A program made the translations under genes and the position numbers. From assembly GCF_002097715.1 (NCBI RefSeq), contig NZ_CP020738.1, positions 2,418,001 through 2,482,000 of the forward strand: DNA of 64,000 bases, in the 5' to 3' direction. The DNA is from Burkholderia ubonensis subsp. mesacidophila. Its GTDB lineage: Bacteria; Pseudomonadota; Gammaproteobacteria; Burkholderiales; Burkholderiaceae. Below, piece by piece: positions 17,030 to 25,841 of the stretch. The notes beneath the pieces are model-generated. The model did no database searches and was not told where the DNA came from. It saw only the letters and a list, made by a program, of their open reading frames with translations. How positions within the stretch are numbered: position 1 is the stretch's first letter; each line of letters begins with the position of its first letter.

Positions 17030-18310
17030 CTAAACGCCCCGAGCCGGCGCCTCCCTCCCCGCATCGAGCACGTCACGCAGCCGCTCGCGATCGCACCCCC
17101 GCTGCCAGATCGACACGACGACGACCGCGCACGCATTGCTGATCACGCTCGTCAACGCGCGCGCCTCCGACATGAAGCGGTCGATGCCGACCAGCAGCGC
17201 GACGCCCGCGACCGGCAGGTCGGGCACCACCGTCAGCGTCGCGATCAGCGCGACGAGCCCGCTGCCCGACACGCCCGCCGCGCCCTTCGACGTGATCAGC
17301 ATCACCGCGAGCAGCGTCGCGACCTGCGCGGCGGACAGCGGCACGTCGCACGCCTGCGCGATGAACAGCGCGGCGAGCGTCAGGTAGATCGCGGTGCCGT
17401 CGAGATTGAACGAATACCCGGCGGGCAGCACCAGCCCGACCACGCCCTTGTCGCAGCCGAGCGCCTCGAGCTTGACGAGCAGGCGCGGCAGCACGGGCTC
17501 GGTCGACGACGTCGCGAGCACGATCAGCAACTCCTCGCGCAGATAGCGCAAAAGCCGCCACAGCGAGAATCCGTGCAGGCGCGCGAGCGGCGCGAGCACG
17601 AGCATCACGAACAGCGCGCACGCGAGGTACATCGCGACGATCAGCTTGCCGAGCGAGCCGAGCGAATCGATGCCGAAGCGCCCGACCGCAAACGCGATCG
17701 CGCCGAACGCGCCGAGCGGCGCGAGCCGCATCACGAGCGCGAGCACGCGGAACAGCACGCGCGCGATCCCTTCGACGAACGCATGCACGATGCCTTCGCG
17801 CCCTTCGGTCGCGGCGAGCGCGAAGCCGAACAGCAGCCCGACCAGCAGCACCGGCAGCACCTCGCCGGCGGCGAACGCGCCGACGAGCGTATCGGGGATG
17901 ATCCGCAGCAGGAACGACGCGACGCCCGCAGCCGGCGCGCGTGCAGTGAACGACGCGAGCGCCGACGCGTCGAGATGGCGCGCCGCGACATGCAGGCCGT
18001 CGCCCGGCCGCGCGGCATGGGCGATCACGAGCCCCACGGCGAGCGCGGCCGCGGTGAGCGCGTAGAACAGCGCGAGCGCCTTGACGATCGTGCGGCCGAT
18101 GCGCGCGCCGTCGCCGAGCGCATTGATGCCCGTCACGATCGTGCAGAACACGATCGGCGCGACCATCATCCGGACGAGCGCGACGAACGCATCGCCGAGC
18201 GGCTTGAGCGCGACGCCCGCATGCGGAAACAGGTGCCCGACCGCGACGCCGAGCGCCATCCCGACCAGCACCTGCACGTACAGCAGCCTGAGCGGCCGCG
18301 GCAGCGTCAT
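17030..18310 (-). CDS. Dicarboxylate/amino acid:cation symporter (DAACS family)
   Basis: This 426-residue protein resembles DctA/GltP. The re-entrant loop signatures are present: LLIVLATSSTEPVLPRLLVK (the serine-rich hairpin, in family form SSSE/TSSTE), PAGYSFNLDGTAIYLTLAALF, and ITSKGAAGVSGSGLVALIATL. These bind C4-dicarboxylate or glutamate with coupled cations in the inner membrane. The gene overlaps the upstream LysR gene by 4 bp (ATGA), so the regulator and transporter are co-transcribed. The exact substrate cannot be read. Confidence 0.9.
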   Translation of the reverse strand: MTLPRPLRLLYVQVLVGMALGVAVGHLFPHAGVALKPLGDAFVALVRMMVAPIVFCTIVTGINALGDGARIGRTIVKALALFYALTAAALAVGLVIAHAARPGDGLHVAARHLDASALASFTARAPAAGVASFLLRIIPDTLVGAFAAGEVLPVLLVGLLFGFALAATEGREGIVHAFVEGIARVLFRVLALVMRLAPLGAFGAIAFAVGRFGIDSLGSLGKLIVAMYLACALFVMLVLAPLARLHGFSLWRLLRYLREELLIVLATSSTEPVLPRLLVKLEALGCDKGVVGLVLPAGYSFNLDGTAIYLTLAALFIAQACDVPLSAAQVATLLAVMLITSKGAAGVSGSGLVALIATLTVVPDLPVAGVALLVGIDRFMSEARALTSVISNACAVVVVSIWQRGCDRERLRDVLDAGREAPARGV

Positions 18311-19239
18311 GCGTGATCCCCCGCCGCGCGCTTGCGCCGCGCGGCCGGCTTGCGGTCCTCGACCACGTGCTGGAGGAATTCCTGCGCGGCCGGCGTCAGC
18401 GTGCGGCCGCGCCGCCGCACGATGCCGACGCGCCGCGTGACGACCGGCTCGACGAGCGGCACGCTCGTCAGGATCGGATGCGTCGGCAGCGGCATCGCCA
18501 TCGACGGCACCGCCGCGACGCCGAGGCCCGCCTCGACGAGCCCGAGCATCGTCGTCACGTGCCGCGTCTCGCAGACGCTCGGCGCGCGCGGCGCGACGCC
18601 CGCGAGCGCCTGGTCGAGCAGCAGCCGGTTGCCGGAGGTCTTGTCGACCGACACGTAGTCGTACTCGTACAGCTCGCGCCACGTCACGCGCTTCTTCGCG
18701 GCGAGCGGATGGTCGCGCCGGCACGCGGCGACGAAGCGCTCCTCGAGCAGCGTCGTGAACTCGACGTCCGCTTCCTGGCTGCCCATGAAGCCGACGCCGA
18801 AGTCGGCCTCGCCGCTCATCACCGCGTCGAGCACCTCGTTCGCGCTCGCGTCGATCAGCTTGATGCGGATCTTCGGATAGCGGGTGCGGAACCGCGCGAT
18901 CGTGTTCGGCAGGAAGTAATACGCGACCGACGGCACGCATGCGATCGTCACGTGCCCGAGCCGGCTCGACGACACGTCGCGGATGCCGAGCAGCGCGGCG
19001 TCGAGATCGTCGAGCACCTGCTCGGCGCTCGGCGCGAACACGCGCCCGACCGTCGTCAGCGTGACGCTGCGCGTCGTGCGCTCGAACAGCCGCACGCCCA
19101 GCGCCTCCTCGAGCTTCTCGATGCGCCGGCTCAACGCCGGCTGCGAAATGTTGATGGCGTCCGCCGCCTTGCGGAAGCTGCCGAGCTGAACCACTGCCCG
19201 GAAAGCCTGCAAGTCGGTGAGATCGAAGTTGATGCCCAC
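18307..19239 (-). CDS. LysR-family regulator coupled to the symporter
   Basis: This 310-residue protein has the LysR winged helix in its first 60 residues (LGSFRKAADAINISQPALSR, RIEKLEEALGVRLFERTT) and a two-lobed effector domain (HVTIACVPSVAYYFLPNTIA onward). The C-terminus is Lys/Arg-rich. Its 4-bp overlap with the downstream symporter suggests it controls uptake of that substrate. The more usual divergent layout is absent. Confidence 0.9.
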   Translation of the reverse strand: MGINFDLTDLQAFRAVVQLGSFRKAADAINISQPALSRRIEKLEEALGVRLFERTTRSVTLTTVGRVFAPSAEQVLDDLDAALLGIRDVSSSRLGHVTIACVPSVAYYFLPNTIARFRTRYPKIRIKLIDASANEVLDAVMSGEADFGVGFMGSQEADVEFTTLLEERFVAACRRDHPLAAKKRVTWRELYEYDYVSVDKTSGNRLLLDQALAGVAPRAPSVCETRHVTTMLGLVEAGLGVAAVPSMAMPLPTHPILTSVPLVEPVVTRRVGIVRRRGRTLTPAAQEFLQHVVEDRKPAARRKRAAGDHA

Positions 19240-19314
19240 GCGCTGCCCGTATGCTGGTCTGAATGCCGATTGGTGCGGCTATTCTGGGGCCTGTGCGCGG
19301 GCGCTGCAATTGCA

Positions 19315-19348
19315 CGCCGGATCGCGCGGGCTCATCCGCGATCCGGCG
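19315..19348 (-). terminator. 12-bp GC hairpin downstream of the aldo-keto reductase
   Basis: CGCCGGATCGCG and CGCGATCCGGCG form a perfect 12-bp stem with a 10-base loop. It lies about 78 bp beyond the aldo-keto reductase stop in the direction of transcription. No U-run follows. Confidence 0.5.
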
Positions 19349-19425
19349 CGATGCAGGCTGACGAAATGCTTACGGATGCGACACGACGCAGCGCACGCGG
19401 CGTCGGATCACGCCGCGCGCGCCGG

Positions 19426-20373
19426 TCAGTACGCGCTGGCTTCGTCGAGCTGCTTCACGTCGTCCGCGTCGAGCGCGAGCCGGATCGCCGCGCCGAGATC
19501 GCGCAGCTGCGCGAGCGACGTCGCGCTCGCGATCGGCGCGGTGATGCTCGGCCGCGCGATCTGCCACGCGAGCGCGACGGCCGTCGGCGTCGCGCGATGC
19601 TTGTCCGCGACCGCGTCGAGCGCGGCGAGGATCCGCAGCCCGCGCGCGTCGAGATAGCGCGCGACGTGCTCGCCGCGCGTGCTCTTCGTCAGGTCGTCCG
19701 TCGACCGGTACTTGCCCGACAGGAAGCCGCTCGCGAGCGCGTAGTAATTGACGACGCCGAGCTTCAGCTCCGTTGCGACCGGCTCGATGTCGCGTTCGTA
19801 TTCGGCGCGATCGTAAAGGTTGTATTCGGGCTGCACGACCTGATACGCGGGCAGGCCGTCGCGGCGGCTGATCCCGGCCGCCTCGCGCAGGCGCGCGCCG
19901 CTGATGTTCGACGCGCCGATGATCCGCACCTTGCCCGCGTCGACGAGCGTCCGGTACGCGCCGAGCGTCTCCTCGAGCGACGCGGAATCCGGCAGATCCG
20001 CGTGCGAGAAATAGAGGTCGATGTAGTCGGTCTGCAGGCGGCCCAGCGACTCGTCGACGGCCTTCAGGATGTTGTCGCGCGACAGGCCCGCGCGGCCTTC
20101 GAGCAGGCCGACCTTGGTCGAGATCACGACGTCGTCGCGACGGCCGCGGCGCTTCAGCCACTTGCCGATGATCGTCTCCGATTCGCCGCCGCGGTTGCCG
20201 GGCGCCCACGCCGAATAGATGTCGGCCGTGTCGATGAAGTTGATCCCGTGATCGGCCAGCGCGTCGAGCAGCGAGAACGATGCGGATTCGTCGGCCGTCC
20301 AGCCGAACACGTTGCCGCCGAACACGAGCGGCGAGACCTGGATCGAAGACGTGCCGAGCGAACGCAATGCCAT
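19426..20373 (-). CDS. Aldo/keto reductase
   Basis: This 315-residue NADPH-dependent reductase has an AKR TIM barrel. FIDTADIYSAWAPGNRGGES carries the catalytic Asp and Tyr, VVISTKVGLL the Lys, and LYFSHADLP the His (substituted context of the usual LH.PD). The C-terminal cofactor region is SITAPIASATSLAQLRDLGA. ATG at 20373 is chosen because AAGGGGGC precedes it; longer in-frame versions add Arg-rich sequence. The substrate is unknown; the nearest relatives act on small aldehydes and sugars. Confidence 0.9.
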   Translation of the reverse strand: MALRSLGTSSIQVSPLVFGGNVFGWTADESASFSLLDALADHGINFIDTADIYSAWAPGNRGGESETIIGKWLKRRGRRDDVVISTKVGLLEGRAGLSRDNILKAVDESLGRLQTDYIDLYFSHADLPDSASLEETLGAYRTLVDAGKVRIIGASNISGARLREAAGISRRDGLPAYQVVQPEYNLYDRAEYERDIEPVATELKLGVVNYYALASGFLSGKYRSTDDLTKSTRGEHVARYLDARGLRILAALDAVADKHRATPTAVALAWQIARPSITAPIASATSLAQLRDLGAAIRLALDADDVKQLDEASAY

Positions 20374-20530
20374 GATGAGCCCCCTTGAAAACGTGTCGAG
20401 AAACCTCGCGGCGCGACGCGCCGCGAGCGGAGCGGTCATGCTAGAGGACGCGCGGCACTCGCTCCAAGCGATTTTGCGCAATAAGGTCTTCATGATTCGC
20501 GCAAAGCGCATGGCGGAACGACGAACCGAT

Positions 20531-20536
20531 TACAAT
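20531..20536 (+). promoter_or_regulatory. Candidate -10 element upstream of the HAD gene
   Basis: TACAAT, followed by CGCG, sits 26 bp before the HAD start codon, a frequent layout for sigma-70 promoters in this genus. No convincing -35 hexamer is seen at 16-18 bp, so confidence is low. Confidence 0.35.
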
Positions 20537-20561
20537 CGCGGCCACTGTTGCACTGCCTGCC

Positions 20562-21185
20562 ATGACCTACCGACTGATCGCGTTCGACTTCGACGGCACG
20601 CTCGCCGACTCGTTCGACTGCTTCCTCGCGGCGCTGTCGCAAGCGTCGCGCCTGCACGGCTTCCGCGACGTCGACGACACGCTCGTCGCCACGCTGCGCG
20701 GCCTGTCCGCGCGCGACATCATCCGCGCGCTCGACGTGCCGCCGTGGAAAGTGCCGCGCGTGACGATCGACATGCGCCGCCTGATGCGGCAGCGCATCGC
20801 TGACGTGACGCTGTTTCCGGGCGTTGCCGAAACCTTCGATATGCTCGCGGCGCGCGGCGTGCAGATCGCGATCGCGACGTCGAACAGCGAAGCGGTCGTG
20901 CGCGACCGGCTCGGCGCGCAGGCGTGCCGTCACGTCGGGCACTTCGCGTGCGGCATTCCGCTGTTCGGCAAGTCGCGCCGGCTGCGCGCGCTCGCGCGCG
21001 ACGCGGGGCTGCATGGCGCCGACGTGCTGTACGTCGGCGACGAGATCCGCGATGCGGACGCCGCGCGCCGCGCGAACGTCGCGTTCCAGGGCGTCGCGTG
21101 GGGCTACACCGCGCCCGACGCGTTGCAGAAGCACTGCGCGACGCCGCTGCTGACCCGCTTCGACGCGCTGCTCGACGTGGTGTGA
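20562..21185 (+). CDS. HAD-superfamily hydrolase (phosphoglycolate phosphatase-like)
   Basis: This 207-residue protein has all four HAD motifs: I FDFDGTLADS (nucleophile and acid/base Asp), II AIATSNSEAV, III Lys in LFGKSRRLRA and IV VGDEIRDADAA. A helical cap lies between motifs I and II, as in Gph-type phosphatases. It should remove phosphate from a small metabolite; the substrate is not determined by sequence. It is divergent from the aldo-keto reductase. Confidence 0.88.
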   Translation: MTYRLIAFDFDGTLADSFDCFLAALSQASRLHGFRDVDDTLVATLRGLSARDIIRALDVPPWKVPRVTIDMRRLMRQRIADVTLFPGVAETFDMLAARGVQIAIATSNSEAVVRDRLGAQACRHVGHFACGIPLFGKSRRLRALARDAGLHGADVLYVGDEIRDADAARRANVAFQGVAWGYTAPDALQKHCATPLLTRFDALLDVV

Positions 21186-21477
21186 CATGGCGCGTCCGCG
21201 CCGCACTGTGCGCGATCTTCGCGCGCCATCCGTAGCACACGCACCCGGACAATCGTCCGCATGCGTCCATTCGTCTTACCAACCGTTACACAAGCGACAG
21301 CGCGGTTTCACCTACGGGCAAACCCCTCTCCTAGAATCAATCGGGCCGGGACTCGCTTCGACCGGCGCCGCGGCAGAGCGGCGGTCGAACCCGGCCCGGG
21401 CACGCGCCCGGTCTCTCGCACAGCTACGGATCACACTATCCGTCCGTCAACTCGAGCCCCGATTGAAAGGAGATCCC

Positions 21478-22074
21478 ATGAACCGTTTTCCGAACGCTTC
21501 GCGCCTTGCGCTGTCTGCCGCCGGTCTGCTTCTCGTCGCCGTGACGGCGACCGCGCAAACCGCCCAACCGGCTCAACCCGGCCAGCCGGCCGAACCGGCA
21601 CAAACCGCGCCGTCGGGCGGCGCGACGCGGCTCCACGAAGCCGACCAGTCGTTCATCACGGACGGCACGAAAACCGTCTCGACGCAACGCGGCGCGGCAC
21701 GCATCGCCGACTCCCGCACGTCGGACAGCCAGGTCAAGGCATTCGCGCAACGCGTGGCCGCCGACGATGAAAAGATCATCCAGGCGATGCGCGCCGCAAG
21801 CCCGCGCGGCGTCGACGTGCCGCACAACGATCCGGACACGGCCGTGCTCGACAGCATCAAGACCCTGCGCGGTGCGGAATTCGACAAGGCCTATATCGAA
21901 CAGGTCGCGCTGGCCGGCCAGCAAAAGGCGATCTCGGCATTCCAGGCCGAAATCGCGGCAGGCCGCGACGCGAAGCTGAAGGAAGTCGCGCGCCAGGCGC
22001 TGCCGATCCTGCAGGCGCACTACGCGCAAGCGCAGAAGCTCGCGCAGCGTCATCACCTCGCCTCGGCGCAGTAA
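21478..22074 (+). CDS. Exported DUF4142 (ferritin-like helical) protein
   Basis: This 198-residue protein has a signal peptide (LALSAAGLLLVAVTATAQ), a Gln/Pro/Ala repeat-like linker (TAQPAQPGQPAEPAQTAP) and a DUF4142 four-helix domain. The domain is recognised by ADQSFITDGTKT..., SDSQVKAFAQRVAADD, EFDKAYIEQVALAGQQKAIS and KLKEVARQALPILQAHYAQA. Members are periplasmic or outer-membrane stress proteins of unclear function. The start follows AAAGGAGA. A TAGAAT at 21332-21337 in the 292-bp upstream spacer is a weak promoter candidate; nothing else is seen there. Confidence 0.87.
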   Translation: MNRFPNASRLALSAAGLLLVAVTATAQTAQPAQPGQPAEPAQTAPSGGATRLHEADQSFITDGTKTVSTQRGAARIADSRTSDSQVKAFAQRVAADDEKIIQAMRAASPRGVDVPHNDPDTAVLDSIKTLRGAEFDKAYIEQVALAGQQKAISAFQAEIAAGRDAKLKEVARQALPILQAHYAQAQKLAQRHHLASAQ

Positions 22075-22081
22075 CGCGCCC

Positions 22082-22148
22082 GCCGCGCCACGCTTGGCGC
22101 GGCATGACCGCTTCCCGCCGTCCCGCCGCCGGTCCCTCTCCCGGCGGC
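22082..22148. terminator. Two GC hairpins between converging DUF4142 and GNAT genes
   Basis: Hairpin 1 (22082-22103) has a 9-bp stem GCCGCGCCA/TGGCGCGGC with a 4-base loop. Hairpin 2 (22125-22148) has an 8-bp stem GCCGCCGG/CCGGCGGC with an 8-base loop. Both lie in the short convergent spacer and could stop transcripts from either side; neither has a U-run. Confidence 0.55.
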
Positions 22149-22162
22149 GGCCCGACCGCCCG

Positions 22163-22762
22163 CTACCGCGCGAGCTTGTCCCGCAGCCGCGCCTTCACGT
22201 CGGGCCACTCGTCGTCGATGATGCTGAAGCGCGCCGAGTTGCGTTTGCGGCCGTCCGGCATGATCCGCTCGTGACGCACGATCCCCTCCTCTTTCGCGCC
22301 GATCCGCAGGATCGCCGCGCGCGACTTCTCGTTGAGCTCGTCCGTCGTGAACTGCACGCGCACGCACTGCAGCGTCTCGAACGCATACGTGAGCAGCAGC
22401 CATTTCGCCTCGGTGTTCACGCGCGAGCGCTGCACCGATTCGCTGAGCCACGTGTGACCGATTTCGAGCTTGCGGTTCTTGCGGTCGATCTTCCAGAAGC
22501 GCGTGCTGCCGACGACCCGGCCGGTCGCGCGCTCGACGATCGCGAACGGCATCACGGTGCCGTCCGCGCGCCCCTGCAACGCGGTCGCGAGATACGCGTC
22601 GATCGTGTCGGGCCCCGGCACGACGGTGATCCGCAGGTTCCATAGCCGCCCGTCGGCGGCGGCGGCCAGCAGCGCCTGCGCATGCGACGGGTGCAGCGGC
22701 TGCAGTTCGACGTGCTCGCCGGTGAGGGTCGGTTGTTCGGGCAGAACGGGTGAAGCGGTCAT
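22163..22762 (-). CDS. RimJ/RimL-type GNAT acetyltransferase
   Basis: This 199-residue GNAT protein has the RimL-like layout: TGEHVELQPLHPSHAQALLA at the start, FAIVERATGRVVGSTRFW, LEIGHTWLSESVQRSRVNTE and VQFTTDELNEKSRAAILRIG. Such enzymes acetylate protein N-termini or small amines. The acceptor is not known. It stands alone between a terminator pair and the lysR gene. Confidence 0.85.
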   Translation of the reverse strand: MTASPVLPEQPTLTGEHVELQPLHPSHAQALLAAAADGRLWNLRITVVPGPDTIDAYLATALQGRADGTVMPFAIVERATGRVVGSTRFWKIDRKNRKLEIGHTWLSESVQRSRVNTEAKWLLLTYAFETLQCVRVQFTTDELNEKSRAAILRIGAKEEGIVRHERIMPDGRKRNSARFSIIDDEWPDVKARLRDKLAR

Positions 22763-22837
22763 GAGACTTCCCGGAGGCGGGTCAAAGGGAAACGACGAAG
22801 GGAAACGACGAAGGGGAGCGGCGGCGCGAAGCCTCCA

Positions 22838-23773
22838 TCATACGGCCGCGCGCCGGCCGAGATGCGCGGCGAGCCGGCCCCGGATCGCATCCGCCTCGTC
22901 GCGCAGCGCGCCCGTGAACGCATCGCCGAGCAGGCTCTTCGGCCGGTGCTCGGGCACGATCACGCTGACCCGGTACGGGAACGAACGCGCAAGCGGCCGG
23001 ATCTGCAGGTCGCGCCCCGCGAAATCGAGCGCGGTCAGCGGATTGACGATCGCCGCGCCGAGCCCCTGGCGCACGAACGCGCACACCGACACGGCCGACG
23101 GCGTCTCGACGACCGAGCGCGGCGCGACGCCGAGCTGCGCGAACGCTTCGTCGATCATGATCCGGTACGGGTCGTTCAGCGACAGGCTGACGAACGGGCG
23201 ATCCGCGAGATCCGCGAGTTCGATCGTCCGCTTCGCGAGCAGCGGATGGCCGTCCGGCAGCACGCACACCTCGTCGGCCTCGAACAGCGGCGTGAGCACG
23301 GTGCCGGCTGGCGCGACGTCGTGCTCGGTGAGGCCGAGGTCGTAGCGCTGCGCGGTCAGCCACTCCTCGAGCACCGGCGATTCCTGCGTCGCGACCGACA
23401 CGCTGACGCCCGCATGCACCGCATGAAAGCGCCGGCACGCGCCCGGCAGGATCGCGTGCGAGAACGCCGGCAGCGCGATCACCGACAGCTGGCCGTCGCG
23501 AAACTCGCGCAGCCGCGCGGCCGTCGCCGCGACACGCTCCAGCCCCACATACGCGAGCCGCACGTCGTCGAACAGCGTGAGCGCGGCCATCGTCGGCCGC
23601 AGCCGTCCGTGCGCGCGCTCGAACAGCGCGAAGCCGACGATCCGCTCCATCCGCGCGAGCTCGCGGCTGACCGTCGGCTGCGACGTGTAGAGCATCTCGG
23701 CCGCGCGGGTCGCGCTGCCGGTGACCATCAGCGCGCGAAACACCTCGATGTGGCGATGCGTGAGCGTAGCCAT
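22838..23773 (-). CDS. lysR: LysR, activator of lysA
   Basis: This 311-residue regulator closely matches E. coli LysR in pattern: LTHRHIEVFRALMVTGSATR, LYTSQPTVSRELARMERIVG, FALFERAHGRLRPT, LREFRDGQLSVIALPAFSH and NPLTALDFAGRDLQIRPL. It lies divergent from lysA, the E. coli arrangement in which LysR with diaminopimelate activates lysA. The 103-bp shared spacer contains an inverted repeat suited to LysR binding. Confidence 0.92.
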   Translation of the reverse strand: MATLTHRHIEVFRALMVTGSATRAAEMLYTSQPTVSRELARMERIVGFALFERAHGRLRPTMAALTLFDDVRLAYVGLERVAATAARLREFRDGQLSVIALPAFSHAILPGACRRFHAVHAGVSVSVATQESPVLEEWLTAQRYDLGLTEHDVAPAGTVLTPLFEADEVCVLPDGHPLLAKRTIELADLADRPFVSLSLNDPYRIMIDEAFAQLGVAPRSVVETPSAVSVCAFVRQGLGAAIVNPLTALDFAGRDLQIRPLARSFPYRVSVIVPEHRPKSLLGDAFTGALRDEADAIRGRLAAHLGRRAAV

Positions 23774-23793
23774 GTATATCCGTAATGAATCGA

Positions 23794-23811
23794 ATGTCGA
23801 TAAATCGGCAT
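23794..23811. promoter_or_regulatory. Putative LysR operator in the lysR-lysA spacer
   Basis: ATGTCGAT-AA-ATCGGCAT is an 18-bp dyad with one mismatch, about 20 bp from the lysR start and 66 bp before the lysA ATG. LysR-type proteins bind such interrupted dyads. Confidence 0.5.
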
Positions 23812-23876
23812 TTTACTGGATGACCGTTCGGGCGCATCATGCCCCCTATCCGTTCATTCGACCCGATTCCTCCGTC

Positions 23877-25115
23877 ATGTCCCTCGATTCCCGCCAGCTC
23901 GCGACGCTCGCGCAACAATACGGCACCCCGCTGTGGGTCTACGACGCCGACGTCATCCGCGACCGCATCGCGCAGCTGCGCCGGTTCGACGTGATCCGCT
24001 ACGCGCAGAAGGCGTGCTCGAACGTCCATATCCTGAAGCTGATGCGCGACGAAGGCGTGCTCGTCGACGCGGTGTCGCTCGGCGAGATCGAGCGCAGCCT
24101 TGCCGCTGGTTTCCGGCCGGACGGCGACCCCGAAGGCGTCGTGTTCACGGCCGACCTGATCGACCGCCCGACGCTCGCGGCGGTGCTGAAGCACGGCGTG
24201 ACCGTGAACGCGGGCTCGCTCGACATGCTCGCGCGCATCGGCGAGCACGCGAGCGGCCATCGCGTGTGGCTGCGCATCAACCCGGGCTTCGGCCACGGCC
24301 ACAGCAACAAGACCAACACCGGCGGCCCGCAGAGCAAGCACGGCATCTGGATCGACGACGTGCCGCGCGCGATCGAGATCGTGCGCCAGTACGGGCTGAA
24401 GCTCGTCGGCATCCACATGCACATCGGCTCGGGCGTCGACTACGGCCACCTGTCGCAGGTGTGCGACGCGATGGTCGACCTCGTCACGTCGCTCGGCCAC
24501 GACATCGAGGCGATCTCGGCGGGCGGCGGCCTGTCGATCCCGTACCGCGACGGCGAGCCGCGCGTCGACGTCGATCACTACTTCAGCCAGTGGGACGCCG
24601 CGCGCAAGCGGATCGAGCAGCATCTCGGCCACGCGGTGCGCATCGAGATCGAGCCGGGCCGCTTCCTCGTCGCCGAATCCGGCACGCTCGTCGCCGAAGT
24701 GCAGTCGGTCAACTGCCGGCCGAAGCACGACTTCGTGCTGATCGACGCGGGCTTCAACGACCTGATGCGCCCGGCGATGTACGGCAGCTATCACGGCGTC
24801 AGCGTGCACACGCCCGACGGCGCGACGCCGGAAGGCCGGCCGCAAGCGCATGTCGCGATCGCGGGGCCGCTGTGCGAATCCGGCGACGTGTTCACGCAGG
24901 ACGCGGGCGGCGTGGTCACGCACCGCCACCTGCCGCAGCCGCGGATCGGCGACCTGCTGTTCCTGCACGATGCGGGCGCGTATGGCGCGTCGATGTCGTC
25001 GAACTACAACAGCCGGCCGCTCGCGCCGGAAGTGCTCGTCGATCGCGGCGCGCCGCGCCTGATCCGCCGCCGGCAGACGATCGCCGAACTGCTCGCGCTG
25101 GAATTGCAGGCGTAA
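23877..25115 (+). CDS. lysA: Diaminopimelate decarboxylase (E. coli type)
   Basis: This 412-residue fold-type III PLP enzyme converts meso-diaminopimelate to L-lysine. The PLP lysine is Lys45 in RYAQKACSN. VWLRINPGFGHGHSNKTNTG, GIHMHIGSGVDYGHLSQV, AISAGGGLSIPYRDGE, GPLCESGDVFTQ (active-site Cys) and YGASMSSNYNSRP follow in the expected order. The protein is much closer in pattern to E. coli LysA than to the longer housekeeping enzymes of beta-proteobacteria, so it may be a second copy. ATG at 23877 matches the family start. Confidence 0.95.
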   Translation: MSLDSRQLATLAQQYGTPLWVYDADVIRDRIAQLRRFDVIRYAQKACSNVHILKLMRDEGVLVDAVSLGEIERSLAAGFRPDGDPEGVVFTADLIDRPTLAAVLKHGVTVNAGSLDMLARIGEHASGHRVWLRINPGFGHGHSNKTNTGGPQSKHGIWIDDVPRAIEIVRQYGLKLVGIHMHIGSGVDYGHLSQVCDAMVDLVTSLGHDIEAISAGGGLSIPYRDGEPRVDVDHYFSQWDAARKRIEQHLGHAVRIEIEPGRFLVAESGTLVAEVQSVNCRPKHDFVLIDAGFNDLMRPAMYGSYHGVSVHTPDGATPEGRPQAHVAIAGPLCESGDVFTQDAGGVVTHRHLPQPRIGDLLFLHDAGAYGASMSSNYNSRPLAPEVLVDRGAPRLIRRRQTIAELLALELQA

Positions 25116-25128
25116 ATGCGTTGTCGCG

Positions 25129-25160
25129 ACCGGCCGCCGCACACAGGCGGCGGCCGGTTT
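25129..25160 (+). terminator. Rho-independent terminator after lysA
   Basis: ACCGGCCGCCG and CGGCGGCCGGT form an 11-bp perfect stem with an 8-base loop, followed by TTTCT. This is the best terminator in the region and lies 14 bp after the lysA stop. Confidence 0.8.
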
Positions 25161-25181
25161 CTCCCCGCCTCCCCCTGACCG

Positions 25182-25628
25182 CTATTCGAACGCGCGGTGC
25201 TCGGCTTCGGCCACGCACAGCGTTTCATTCAGCCGGACCCTCAGGCGCGGATACGCGCGCGGATTGAACTTGATCTCCATCGGCGGACGCTCGCTCGCAT
25301 GGCTGAGCCAGTCGTAGTCCTCGCACAGGTCGGACGTGATCCGGCTCCATTGCCGCCCGGCCGGCACCGCGCAGGCGGCCAGCCGGTCGAGATCGGTGTC
25401 GCACCACACTTCCCAGATGTCGACGCTTTCCGGCGGATGCACGGCGGTCGCGACGCCATAGCCGGTCAGGTACAGCGCCCTCGGCTTCGACAGGCCGACG
25501 ATCACGTAGAAACCGTAGCCGAGCGCGCCGCCCGACGCCGGGTTCCAGCCGTGCGTCACCTGCTTCACGCCCGCCGACAACGACGCGCGATGCCCGGATC
25601 GCGTCGCGTGGTAACCGATCAGCGTCAT
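25182..25628 (-). CDS. Hypothetical protein, possibly ADP-ribosyltransferase-like fold
   Basis: This 148-residue protein is not confidently assigned. The start TLIGYHATRSGHRASL followed by GGALGYGFYVIVGLSKPRAL recalls the (L)YHgT ... GxGFYvT pattern of toxin-like ADP-ribosyltransferases, and a later acidic motif (SVDIWEVWCDTDL) could hold the Glu. The match is by eye only and the usual Thr/Ser spacing is loose. No signal peptide or membrane segment is present. It sits alone between the lysA terminator and the nitrilase-like gene, reading the other way. Confidence 0.6.
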   Translation of the reverse strand: MTLIGYHATRSGHRASLSAGVKQVTHGWNPASGGALGYGFYVIVGLSKPRALYLTGYGVATAVHPPESVDIWEVWCDTDLDRLAACAVPAGRQWSRITSDLCEDYDWLSHASERPPMEIKFNPRAYPRLRVRLNETLCVAEAEHRAFE

Positions 25629-25841
25629 TGGTCGTACTCCTCTCCATTTCGTTTCGGGATGCCCGCTGCGCACGCGCATCGCGGCCCATCCACGCTAACC
25701 GCGCATCCGGCACGGCGCCATAGGCCGTTCGTCACGCCGCGTCCCATGACGACTGCCGCATTGTCCGTGCGCCGCGCGCCACGCAAAGTGCCGCTACGGG
25801 TTCGCGCACGCCGCGCGATTCCCGGTCAAAGGATTCCCGCC

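Noticed and set aside
22782..25142. Long minus-strand open frame across lysA
   Set aside because: Antisense shadow caused by high GC; lysA and lysR explain the region fully.
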